A stretch of DNA of 64,000 nucleotides from Leucobacter rhizosphaerae (GTDB lineage: Bacteria > Actinomycetota > Actinomycetes > Actinomycetales > Microbacteriaceae). The stretch lies in assembly GCF_022919175.1 (NCBI RefSeq), contig NZ_CP095043.1, positions 1,612,001 to 1,676,000 on the forward strand, written 5' to 3'. The notes below the pieces were generated by a model. It saw only the letters and a list, made by a program, of their open reading frames with translations. It did no database searches and was not told the DNA's origin. This document shows positions 8,306 to 15,599 of the stretch, piece after piece. Made by a program: the position numbers and the translations under genes. The first letter of the stretch is position 1. Every line of letters starts with the position of its first letter.

Positions 8306-9543
8306 TCAGCCCTGAGGCGCGCCGAGCGCCGCGGCCTTGGACCGGAGCACCGTCGCCTGGCGCTCATTCCCCGTCCGACGCGCGGCCCGCAACAGCTCGT
8401 CCCGCGCCTCGTCGGAGCGCCCCAGCCGCGCGAGGAGCTCGCCCCGCACACTCGGCAGCAGGTGCGTGTCCCGCAGCGACGGGTGATCCCGAAGCGCATC
8501 GACGAGCTCGAGCGCCTCAGCCGGGCCGCTCGCCATCGACACGGCGACGGCCCGGTTGAGCTCCGCCACCGGGTTCGGCGCGATCCGGCACAGCGCCTCG
8601 TACAGGATCACGATCCGCTCCCAGTCCGTGTCCGCGAACGTGCGCGCCTCGGCGTGGCACTGCGCCACCGCCGCCTGCAGCGCGTAACTGCCGCGTGTGC
8701 GTCCGAGCGCGTCGGCCCGAGCAAGCGCCGCCGACCCGCGCGCGATCTGGGCACGATCCCACCGTGCGCGCACCTGGTCGGCGAGCAGCACCGGGGTGCC
8801 GTCGGAGTCGACTCGCGCCGCGAAGCGGGAGGCCTGGAACTCCATGAGCGCCACGAGTGCGTGGGCGTCGGGCTCCTGGGGGCCATGGCCGAGAGCATAC
8901 GGCCCAGGCGCAGGGCCTCCTGCGTCAGGTCGGTGCGCAGCCATGAGGATCCGGTCGTCGCGGCGTACCCCTCGGTGAACAGCAGGTAGACCACCCCGAG
9001 CACCGCGGAGAGGCGCTCGGGCCACTCCGCGGGATCCGGAGCCTCGAACGGCACCCGAGCCGCCGCAAGCGTCTTCTTCGCGCGGGTGATCCGGGCCTGG
9101 ACCGTCGGCACCGAGACGAGCAGCACCCGCGCGATCTCCTGCGTCGTGAGCCCGCTCACGACCTTGAGCGTGAGCGGGATCTGGGCCTCGCGGCTCAGCA
9201 CGGGGTGGCACGCGGTGAAGATCAGCCGGAGCACGTCGTCGCCGATCGGTTCCCAGGCCACCTCCCTCACCTCCTCGAGGTCGTGCGCGATCGCGTCGGT
9301 GCGATCCGCGAGCGCCGAGCGCCGCCAAGCGTCGATCGCACGCCGTTTGGCGACCATGGTGAGCCACGCCCCCGGGTTTCGCGGGGTACCAGCGTTCGGC
9401 CATTGCTCGAGCGCCTCGATCAGCGCGTCCTGGGCGAGATCCTCGGCGAACCCGAAGTCGCCCGTCACCCGAGCGAGGGTTGCGACGATGCGCGAGCTCT
9501 CGATGCGCCAGACCGCCTCGATCGCCCGCGCACTGTCGGTCAT
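8306..9543 (-). pseudogene. ECF42-type RNA polymerase sigma factor, frameshifted
   Basis: Two frames together encode a complete ECF sigma factor with the long C-terminal extension of group ECF42. The first frame starts at 9543 and runs through sigma-2 (FAEDLAQDALIEALEQWP), sigma-4 (GLTTQEIARVLLVSVPTVQARI) and VVYLLFTEGYAAT, to RMLSAMAP. The conserved sequence then resumes as QEPDAHALVALMEFQASRFA in another frame and continues to the stop at 8306. The break is at a run of five Gs, 8878-8882; one additional G would restore the frame. The start lies two bases after the YciI gene stop, and sigma/YciI pairing is typical of ECF42. It is either a real loss-of-function mutation or a sequencing error. 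Confidence 0.82.
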
Positions 9544-9545
9544 CG

Positions 9546-9998
9546 TCAGGAGGACTCGGTGCCGGCCGACTGCTCGCGGAGCTCCTCGCCCCGGCGGCGG
9601 AGTTCCGGCTCGTTTTTGATGTAATCGTTGTCGGCGTAGTCGGCGAAGTCGGTCTCGTCGGTGATCCGGCGCACCTCGATTTTGTTGCCCGGCCCGAGCG
9701 GCGCCCGCGACGCCCACTCAACGGCTTCCTCCTGCGTGGCGACCTGGATCGTCCAGAAGCCGTTGAAGAGCTCGTGGACCTCACCGTAGGGACCGTCGGT
9801 GACGATCGGGGCGTCGGCGGTGAACTCAACCACGGCGCCCTTCGTGGCGTCGGTAAGACCGTCGCCCCCGATCAGGATCCCCGCGTTGGTCATGGCCTCG
9901 TTGTAGGCGCCCATCGCGTTGATCACGGCCTCGAAGTCCATGTCTTCGAAGCTCTCGACGGATCCGCTGTTGCGCATGATCAGCATGTACTTTGCCAT
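9546..9998 (-). CDS. YciI/DGPF family protein, partner of the ECF42 sigma factor
   Basis: This 150-residue protein opens with MAKYMLIMRNSGSVESFED and contains TDGPYGEVHELFNGFWTIQV, which is the DGPF-like signature of YciI-related proteins. Such proteins are the usual genomic neighbours and regulatory targets of ECF42 sigma factors. They adopt a ferredoxin-like fold; a catalytic role is suspected but not established. It lies first in the two-gene operon, two bases before the sigma gene. Just upstream is a promoter-like pair TGTCGA and CGAC with 17-base spacing. The gene looks intact although its sigma factor is frameshifted. Confidence 0.88.
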   Translation of the reverse strand: MAKYMLIMRNSGSVESFEDMDFEAVINAMGAYNEAMTNAGILIGGDGLTDATKGAVVEFTADAPIVTDGPYGEVHELFNGFWTIQVATQEEAVEWASRAPLGPGNKIEVRRITDETDFADYADNDYIKNEPELRRRGEELREQSAGTESS

Positions 9999-10045
9999 GG
10001 TCTCTTCTCCTCAATCGACGGGGCACCCTGCCCCTCTACTATTAC

Positions 10046-10072
10046 GTCGAACGGGGCAAAAGGAAATCGACA
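10046..10072 (-). promoter_or_regulatory. Candidate ECF42-dependent promoter
   Basis: On the minus strand TGTCGA (10067-10072) and CGAC (10046-10049), within the CGACGT at 10044-10049, are separated by 17 bases and lie about 48 bases upstream of the YciI start. From memory, TGTCGA is the -35 motif reported for ECF42 targets. The position fits autoregulation of the YciI-sigma operon. Confidence 0.5.
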
Positions 10073-10128
10073 CCGGCCAGGGAATTTTTTTGGGACCGAT
10101 GAAATCGTGATGCAGTCACGCGCACGTG

Positions 10129-10824
10129 TCAGGCAGGATCCCGCCAGTAGGTCTGCACGACCTGGCCTCCCGCAAGCCGCACGAGCCCGTGCGGCCGATA
10201 TCCGAGCGCTTCGTACCGGAGATCGTTCGCGGGATTCGATGACTCGAGGTAGGTCGGGATCCCCGCGGCGTCGAAGTGACGGAGTGCGGAGGCGAGGAGG
10301 GCCATGCCGGCCCCGCGCCCGCGAACGGTCGGGGCGACCGCGAGCAGCGTGAGGTATGCGTGGGGGACGTCGGGTCGGGCCTCGGCGAATCGACCGCTGC
10401 CCTCGGCGAGCGCGGCGGCGGCGTCCTCACCGAGCAGATCGCGCACGAGTGCGTCATACCTCTCCGCCGACTCCTCGCGGATCTCCGCGGCGCCGGGCGG
10501 AAACCATACCGCGACCGCGCCGATCCGCGCGTCGGAGTCCTCGGCGACCAGCGAGTCCGGGAACCGCAAGGCCTCGGCGACGACGAAGCGCCAGTACGCG
10601 CGCGCCTGCTCGCGACGACGCGCGACGTCGGGGAACGCGGGTCCCCACACCGGATCGTCGAAGAAGGCGTCCGCGAGCACCTCGGCCATCGCGTCGGCGT
10701 CGGCCGAGGTCGCGGGGCGCGGATCCCGACCGAGTGGTGCAGGGGCAGGGGTGGATCGTTCGGTCACGGCATGCTCCAGGGGTGCGAGTGGGAGGGACAC
10801 GGGTCGCGCGAAGACGTGTTCCAC
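10129..10824 (-). CDS. GNAT family N-acetyltransferase
   Basis: This 231-residue protein has the GNAT fold from about residue 35 (RPATSADADAMAEVLADAFF). The acetyl-CoA-binding motif A is AYLTLLAVAPTVRGRGAGMALL (about 150-172), with the R-G-x-G-x-G/A core. It is followed by YLESSNPANDLRYEALGY, typical of small-molecule or antibiotic-type acetyltransferases. The first 30 residues are proline-rich and not conserved in type, so an internal start (for example GTG near 10767, V-T-E-R-S) is possible. The acceptor substrate is unknown. It is divergent from the small hypothetical gene at 10965. Confidence 0.85.
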   Translation of the reverse strand: MEHVFARPVSLPLAPLEHAVTERSTPAPAPLGRDPRPATSADADAMAEVLADAFFDDPVWGPAFPDVARRREQARAYWRFVVAEALRFPDSLVAEDSDARIGAVAVWFPPGAAEIREESAERYDALVRDLLGEDAAAALAEGSGRFAEARPDVPHAYLTLLAVAPTVRGRGAGMALLASALRHFDAAGIPTYLESSNPANDLRYEALGYRPHGLVRLAGGQVVQTYWRDPA

Positions 10825-10964
10825 ACGAATCGACCGGCCCCTCAGGGCCCCTTGCAGCGTACGATGCCGGCACCGCTCGCCGGAAGTGCCACCCGCACAC
10901 GAGTGGACCGATCGCGCGCGCCCCGCGCACGCGCGATCGCACCATGACCGCGTACCCTGGAGTG

Positions 10965-11366
10965 ATGCCCTCCCGATACGACGCCGCCCTCCACCTCGAC
11001 ATCCCGCTCGAGATGGCCAGGCGGCACGGGATCCCGGCTCAGATCAGTCAGGCGGAGCTCGACGAGATCGACGCGCACCCGCCGGCCTGGCTGGCGCAGT
11101 CACGGGCGAACCGCACCGGCAAGCGCCCCGTGTGGGCCACGCTCGCGTGCGCCCTGTGCGACACCGTCGAACGCGAGCGTCCGAAGAAGTGGTGGCCGGA
11201 GTTCACGTTCCTTTTCTGCGACGACCACGAGGCCTCGCAGTTGCCGTCACCCGCCGATCCCGCCGCGAGGCGCACGTTCGTCTACGGCATCGGATCCCGC
11301 TTCACCGGGGTCGTCGACTCCGTGGAGCAGACCGACGACCCCGGTCGCGGCGCGCAGCGGGCCTAG
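10965..11366 (+). CDS. Hypothetical protein, 133 residues
   Basis: I do not recognise a family. The start at 10965 (MPSRYDAALHLDIPLEMARR) is preferred over 10944 because a TGGAG sequence sits just before it. The protein has no signal peptide or membrane segment. It contains three cysteines in CALCD and FLFCDDHE, which could bind a metal. It is otherwise rich in short charged helices. It ends convergently with the LPXTG gene; the two stop codons share a CTAG. Base composition is like its neighbours, so it reads as a real actinobacterial gene of unknown role. Confidence 0.6.
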   Translation: MPSRYDAALHLDIPLEMARRHGIPAQISQAELDEIDAHPPAWLAQSRANRTGKRPVWATLACALCDTVERERPKKWWPEFTFLFCDDHEASQLPSPADPAARRTFVYGIGSRFTGVVDSVEQTDDPGRGAQRA

Positions 11367-13342
11367 CGACCCGACCGCACGAGGCGCTGCGACCACCGCG
11401 CCGCCACGAGGCTCAGTCCGCCGGCCAGCAGCACCCCCGCTGCGAGGAGCCCGGCACCGAGGTCCCCACCCGTGGTCGGCAGCGGCGTCGGCTTCGGAGC
11501 CACCGCTGCGGTCGTCTGCGTGACCGGCGCGCTCGTCGACGGGAGGAACAGCTCGTTGCCCGCGTAGACCGCGTCGATGGTGTGCGAGCCGGGATCCAGC
11601 GTCACCGCACCGAACGCGACCGACACGGACGGCGCATTCCGAGCGGACACCTCGATCGTCTCGACGACCGTTCCGTCGACCCGCAGCGACAGCGTGCCGG
11701 CCGGGCTCAGCAGGCTGCTGCTGCCGCTGAGGGTGACCACCGGTGCGATCGCGACGTTCGACGCGTTCGGGTTCGGTGCGGTCGCGACGGAGACGGACGT
11801 CTGCCCCTTCGCGATGTCGACCGGCACCTCGTCCGACGCGGACGGAGCGAAGAAGGTGTCACCGCTGTAGGTGGCGGTGAGCTCGTAGTCGCCGGGAACG
11901 AGGTCGTCATCGAGGGCGAACGTCGCGATCCCGTCCTGGAGCGTCGCGGTCGCGATCAGCGCGCTCCCCGACCACAGTTCGACCGTTCCGGTGGCGAGCC
12001 CGATCACCGGGCCGACCGGCTGCACCGCCGCGGTGAGTCGGGTGTCCCCGAACTCGGGCTCCCCGTCGACCAGCAACCCGACCGTCGTCGGGGCGCGGTC
12101 GACCGTGATCGATCCTGTGCCCGTCGACGCCTCGAACGGGGCGTCGACCACAGGGGTGTAGGCCAGCGCCAGCGCGGTGTCGCCCGGCGGCAGGTCGGAG
12201 AGCACCACCGTCGCCACACCGTTGACGACGTCGCCCGAGAAACCGGTGCCGTCGGCGGTGACCGTCACCGTGCCACTTGCGACCGTGACGGTCGGATCGG
12301 TGGTGTTCGTCACCGTGACCTCGACCGTCGCGTCTTCACCGAAGACCGGCGACCCGACCGTGCTGGCGCTCAGCGCGGTGTCATAGGACTGCACGTAGCT
12401 GATCTGCACCATCGGTTCGGTTTCAGGATCCGCCGTGCCGATCGATCCCTCGAGGTCCGTGAGGATCGATCCGCCGCCGGCACCGCCGCCACCACCCGCG
12501 CCCAGGTTCACCGGGACGCCGGGGTGCGCGCCGGCGAATCCGCCGCCACCGCCCTGGCCGAGTGCTCCGGCGCCACCGCCGCCACCGCCGCCGCCGAAGA
12601 GAATGACGTCGCCGCCGTCGGTGCCGTTGCCGTCGAGCCCCTGGTCGACCAGCCCGCCCACGCCGGGGATCAAGCAGTCGGGTGCCGCGACGCCGGGTGC
12701 ACCGTTGACGTCACCCGCGCCGCCAGTGCCGCCGAAGCAGAAGCCGAAGATGCCGCGACCGCCGCCGCCGCCACCGCCCGCGCCGAGGGCCACCGGTGAG
12801 GTGTCGCCCTGGACGACGATGGCGGAGGATCCGCCACCGCCACCGCCGGGCCGCGAGAGCAGCGAGCCGAAGCCGCCGTCGCCGCCGGAGGTGTACCCCC
12901 AGCCGCCGTCACCGGGCAACCCGATGGTCGGGGTGCCGTTCTCGGTGTCGTCCTCGTTCAGGCCCACGCCGCCCGGTTCGGCGACGTAGATGTCGAGCGT
13001 CTGCCCGGCGGTGACGTCGATGGATCCGGTGACCTCATGTGCGAGGCCACCCGCACCGCCGTTCAGGCCACCGCCCTTGCCGCCGGCGGCGCCGACGACG
13101 ACGTAGTCGAGGGTCTCCACCCCCGACGGCACCTCGAAGATCTGGGCGACGTTGCCGTCGTACGCGTAGGTCACCACGGTGACGGGGGATGCGGCCTGCG
13201 CGATCGACGCCGTGCCGAAGACGCTCCCCATCACCGCGAGCGCCACCGCACCCGTGGATGCGATCACCCGCCGTGCGGTCACGAGCCGGCGACGCCGGGA
13301 TCCGTCTCGGTGTTCCTGCTGAAATGCGCGCGCTGCACTCAC
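11363..13342 (-). CDS. LPXTG cell-wall-anchored protein with glycine-rich and Ig-like domains
   Basis: The GTG start at 13342 is preceded by GGAGGGG at good spacing. The 659-residue product has a signal peptide (RRRRL, hydrophobic core, then AQA-A). A glycine-rich domain follows (about 35-300; it opens with YAYDGNVAQIFEVPSGVETL and is dominated by GGxGGG repeats). Three bacterial Ig-like repeats come next (about 305-590; SGTVTVTADGTG, ATGTVELWSGSALIATATL, SPAGTLSLRVDG). The end is a sorting signal: LPTTGG at about 620, a hydrophobic stretch, then RWSQRLVRSGR. It is therefore exported and presumably linked to peptidoglycan by a sortase, not present here. The ligand is unknown; adhesion is plausible. 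Confidence 0.88.
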   Translation of the reverse strand: MSAARAFQQEHRDGSRRRRLVTARRVIASTGAVALAVMGSVFGTASIAQAASPVTVVTYAYDGNVAQIFEVPSGVETLDYVVVGAAGGKGGGLNGGAGGLAHEVTGSIDVTAGQTLDIYVAEPGGVGLNEDDTENGTPTIGLPGDGGWGYTSGGDGGFGSLLSRPGGGGGGSSAIVVQGDTSPVALGAGGGGGGGRGIFGFCFGGTGGAGDVNGAPGVAAPDCLIPGVGGLVDQGLDGNGTDGGDVILFGGGGGGGGAGALGQGGGGGFAGAHPGVPVNLGAGGGGGAGGGSILTDLEGSIGTADPETEPMVQISYVQSYDTALSASTVGSPVFGEDATVEVTVTNTTDPTVTVASGTVTVTADGTGFSGDVVNGVATVVLSDLPPGDTALALAYTPVVDAPFEASTGTGSITVDRAPTTVGLLVDGEPEFGDTRLTAAVQPVGPVIGLATGTVELWSGSALIATATLQDGIATFALDDDLVPGDYELTATYSGDTFFAPSASDEVPVDIAKGQTSVSVATAPNPNASNVAIAPVVTLSGSSSLLSPAGTLSLRVDGTVVETIEVSARNAPSVSVAFGAVTLDPGSHTIDAVYAGNELFLPSTSAPVTQTTAAVAPKPTPLPTTGGDLGAGLLAAGVLLAGGLSLVAARWSQRLVRSGR

Positions 13343-13471
13343 TGTCGCCCCTCCGACGAACCCCACATGGTCTGCCCCCACAGTAGGGCCCAAGGTGGAC
13401 CCAGTCAACGATTTCCTGCGCGGCGCGAGGGAGCTGCCGGGCGGCGCGCACGGGTGACGTACACTCACCTC

Positions 13472-14050
13472 GTGCAGATCGTGATCTCAGGGACCCACTC
13501 GAGCGGCAAGAGCACGCTGGTCTCTGACGTCACGATGCGGCACCCAGGGTTCGAGGTGCTGCCGGACCCGTTCGAGCTCATCGACGAGGCCTGGGATCGG
13601 CCGAGCGTCGGCATGTTCCTCGCGCAGCTTACACTCGCGGCATCTCGACTCGCGCCGGATTCCGCGAGACTTCCCACCGCCGACCGGATCGCGGAGCGCG
13701 GGCCGCTCGACTTCCTGGCGTACCTGCTCGCGCTCGAGGACCTGGCGGGGGTCGACCTCGCCGCAGACTTCCTCAAGCGCGCCCGGCACCTGGCCGCAGA
13801 TGCCATGCGTCACGTCGATCTGCTGGTCGTGCTGCCGCTCACGCACGACGACGCGCTCGCGCCGGGCGCCGAGGAGGACCTCGAGCTGCGAGCCGCTATG
13901 AACGAGGTGCTGCTCGAGCTGGTCGAGGATCCGGAGCTCTGCGGCCCGGGCACGACGGTCGTCGAGATCTTGGGCGACCCGGCAGCGCGGTGCGCGGAGC
14001 TGGAGCGGCTCGTCGCCGGGTGGCGGGCGAAGCGGGTGGGGCGGACCTGA
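13472..14050 (+). CDS. AAA/NadR-like ATP-binding protein
   Basis: The 192-residue product starts right at a P-loop: MQIVISGTHSSGKSTLV, with Walker A G-T-H-S-S-G-K-S-T. That is why GTG 13472 is chosen rather than GTG 13454. Later features are EVLPDPFELIDEAWD, TADRIAERGPLDFLAYLLALE (an E-R-G-P-x-D turn seen in AAA_28/NadR-like kinases) and VDLLVVLPLTHDD (Walker B-like strand). The fold suggests a small P-loop kinase or NTPase. No substrate can be assigned. It stands alone between the LPXTG gene and a small membrane protein gene. Confidence 0.75.
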   Translation: MQIVISGTHSSGKSTLVSDVTMRHPGFEVLPDPFELIDEAWDRPSVGMFLAQLTLAASRLAPDSARLPTADRIAERGPLDFLAYLLALEDLAGVDLAADFLKRARHLAADAMRHVDLLVVLPLTHDDALAPGAEEDLELRAAMNEVLLELVEDPELCGPGTTVVEILGDPAARCAELERLVAGWRAKRVGRT

Positions 14051-14097
14051 GGGTCGATCCACTCAGTGCCCCAGCACCCGCGTGGGATACTGATGCC

Positions 14098-14502
14098 GTG
14101 TCTCGCATCAGTGGTCGATCCCTTGGCGTGTGGAGCCTGCGGCTCGATGCCGCCTACTGCCTGATCCTCGGGATCCTCGTCGCGGCCAGCGCGCCGCAGA
14201 TCGCGACCGTCGTTGCGCTCCCGGTGCCCCTTCTCCTGACGACCGGACTCATCGTCGTCGTGTGGTCCGGGCTGGTGCTCTGGATGGTGTTCCGAATGCG
14301 GCTCCGGCTCGCGCTCGGACTGGTGCTCGGCGTCAACGTCGTCGCCGCTTCGCTGATCGCGGCCGCGGCGCTCACGGCGTCGGGCACGCTCATCGTGATC
14401 GCGGTGCTGGCGGTCGCACTCGACGTCGCGCTCTTCGCGGTGAGCCAGGTGGTGGCGATCCGCAGGATCGCTGCGCAGGCCGCGACCGTTGCCGTCGCGT
14501 AG
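14098..14502 (+). CDS. Small integral membrane protein of unknown function
   Basis: The GTG start (VSRISGRSLGVWSLRLDAAY) gives 134 residues. About four hydrophobic segments are visible: CLILGILVAASAPQIATVV, LLLTTGLIVVVWSGLVLWMV, LALGLVLGVNVVAASLIAAA and LIVIAVLAVALDVALFAVSQ. These are separated by short basic loops such as RMRLR and AIRRIA. No catalytic motif is seen. It is followed by a terminator hairpin. The family is not recognised; it reads like the small multipass membrane proteins common in Microbacteriaceae. Confidence 0.65.
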   Translation: MSRISGRSLGVWSLRLDAAYCLILGILVAASAPQIATVVALPVPLLLTTGLIVVVWSGLVLWMVFRMRLRLALGLVLGVNVVAASLIAAAALTASGTLIVIAVLAVALDVALFAVSQVVAIRRIAAQAATVAVA

Positions 14503-14529
14503 ACCCGGCACGACTCCCCGAATACGCGA

Positions 14530-14553
14530 AAACCCCCGGCGGACCAGGGGTTT
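14530..14553. terminator. Terminator hairpin shared by convergent transcripts
   Basis: AAACCCC (14530-14536) and GGGGTTT (14547-14553) pair around a 10-base loop. The right side ends in TTT on the plus strand and the left side in TTT on the minus strand. It lies after the small membrane protein gene and after tRNA-Met, which is transcribed toward it. Confidence 0.7.
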
Positions 14554-14568
14554 CTGCGTGACTCTCCG

Positions 14569-14642
14569 TAGCTGAGGCGGGGCTCGATCCCGCGACCTCA
14601 CGATTATGAGTCGTGCGCTCTAACCAGCTGAGCTACTCAGCC
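14569..14642 (-). tRNA. tRNA-Met (CAT), elongator type
   Basis: The minus strand folds as a 74-nt tRNA without encoded CCA. Acceptor arms are GGCTGAG and CTCAGCT (one G-T pair). The D arm is AGCTCAGCTGGTTAGAGC. The anticodon arm is CACGA-CTCATAA-TCGTG with anticodon CAT. The T arm is GCGGGATCGAGCCCCGC. The body resembles actinobacterial elongator tRNA-Met rather than initiator or Ile2 types; an Ile2 identity (lysidine-modified CAT) is less likely. Confidence 0.92.
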
Positions 14643-14675
14643 ACACTGCGATTCCAGAGAATCGTAGAGAGTCAG

Positions 14676-14747
<72 letters not shown>

Positions 14748-14786
14748 GTGGCCACCGTGCGATGACAACCGTTCGAGAATAGCACT

Positions 14787-14806
14787 TTTCGCATCTCAAT
14801 GCGAAA
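14787..14806. promoter_or_regulatory. 20-bp palindrome upstream of the tRNA-Thr/Met genes
   Basis: TTTCGCAT (14787-14794) and ATGCGAAA (14799-14806) are exact reverse complements around CTCA. The site is about 40 bases upstream of tRNA-Thr and 74 bases upstream of the TTG-started membrane gene. A TATTCT-like -10 element for the tRNA transcript lies just downstream of it on the minus strand (near 14777). It could be an operator or part of a tRNA promoter/leader. Confidence 0.4.
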
Positions 14807-14879
14807 TCTGCTTGGCTAGGAGATGCTGCCGCGTGTCGCCCGCTTTCGGGCGCCGCGAACCCCCGATAGAGGAGCACGA

Positions 14880-15356
14880 TTGAACAGCCGCGTAGTGGCC
14901 ATCACCGGACCGATCCTGGCGCTGTGGATGGCCGCCGGTCACTGGATCTTCGGCATCGGCGGGCCGCTGACCTGGTGGTACGTGCCGACCATCGGGGTCG
15001 CGTTCGCGGCGCTGCAGCTGTGGCTGGCGCGCCGATTGCGGGTGACGCGGGATCGCGGCCGCCGCACGAGCCGGAGCACGGTCGTCAGCCTGATCCTCGC
15101 CTGGGTCTGCGCGGTCGGGTTCGGGCTCACGGTGCCCAACAGCGTCGACGGGCAGCTGGTCTCGATCCTGAGCCTCGCGGCGGGGTCCGGGTTCTCCGCG
15201 GAGATGTCGATCGCCCTCTGCAACCCGTTCGGGATCCTCGCGTTTGCACTCGCGATCGTGTCGCTCGCGTTCGCCTTCGCTGACGCGCGCGATCCGAAGC
15301 CCGAGGAGGACGAGGATTTCGGGGAGACCCCGATGGTGCCGCACCCGCTTGCCTAG
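14880..15356 (+). CDS. Multipass membrane protein of unknown function (TTG start)
   Basis: No ATG or GTG fits the start; a TTG at 14880 follows AGAGGAGC at good spacing and gives 158 residues (reading NSRVVAITGPILALWMAAGH). Four hydrophobic segments are seen: VVAITGPILALWMAAG, YVPTIGVAFAALQLWLA, VVSLILAWVCAVGFGLTV and NPFGILAFALAIVSLAFAFA. A basic loop RRLRVTRDRGRRTSRS lies between the second and third. The tail is acidic (DPKPEEDEDFGE) and should be cytoplasmic. The family is not recognised. An identical copy of the 59-bp hairpin repeat lies 17 bases after the stop. Confidence 0.65.
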   Translation: MNSRVVAITGPILALWMAAGHWIFGIGGPLTWWYVPTIGVAFAALQLWLARRLRVTRDRGRRTSRSTVVSLILAWVCAVGFGLTVPNSVDGQLVSILSLAAGSGFSAEMSIALCNPFGILAFALAIVSLAFAFADARDPKPEEDEDFGETPMVPHPLA

Positions 15357-15373
15357 GTCTGTCGCCCAACTCG

Positions 15374-15432
15374 GTGCGTGAGCGATTTCTGGTGCAGAAC
15401 CAGGACTTCTTCCCGGAAATCGCTCACACCAG
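15374..15432. repeat. 59-bp hairpin repeat, left copy
   Basis: The core 15378-15427 is an imperfect hairpin with outer arms GTGAGCGATTTC and GAAATCGCTCAC (12 bp exact) and an inner mini-stem CTGGT-GCAGA-ACCAG. All 59 bases are identical, in the same orientation, to 28912-28970. A degenerate partial copy (GTGTGCGATTTCTGGT) lies at 15480-15495. It sits just after a plus-strand gene, so it may act as a terminator, but its exact duplication at the far end of the catabolic operon marks it as a dispersed repeat. The remaining sequence to 15599 shows nothing else. Confidence 0.9.
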
Positions 15433-15599
15433 CTCTTCAGCCCCCGCGTCCGCTCCAACATCGGGCACCCCCTTCTCGCGTGTGCGATTTCTGGTGAGTG
15501 GGCCGCGAGCGCAGAACAGATACCGCTCTCACGAGCTCGAGTGGTCACCACTCAGGAGGGGCACCCCCGGATGCGCTCCTCTCACCGCACGGTCGCGTC

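Noticed and set aside
10304..12799. Plus-strand open frame of about 830 codons across the LPXTG gene
   Set aside because: It runs through the acetyltransferase, hypothetical and LPXTG genes in another frame. Its composition is low-complexity and typical of a GC shadow.
12435..12989. Proline-rich plus-strand frame that looks like a PE/PPE-type protein
   Set aside because: It is the reverse complement of the GGxGGG repeats of the surface protein.
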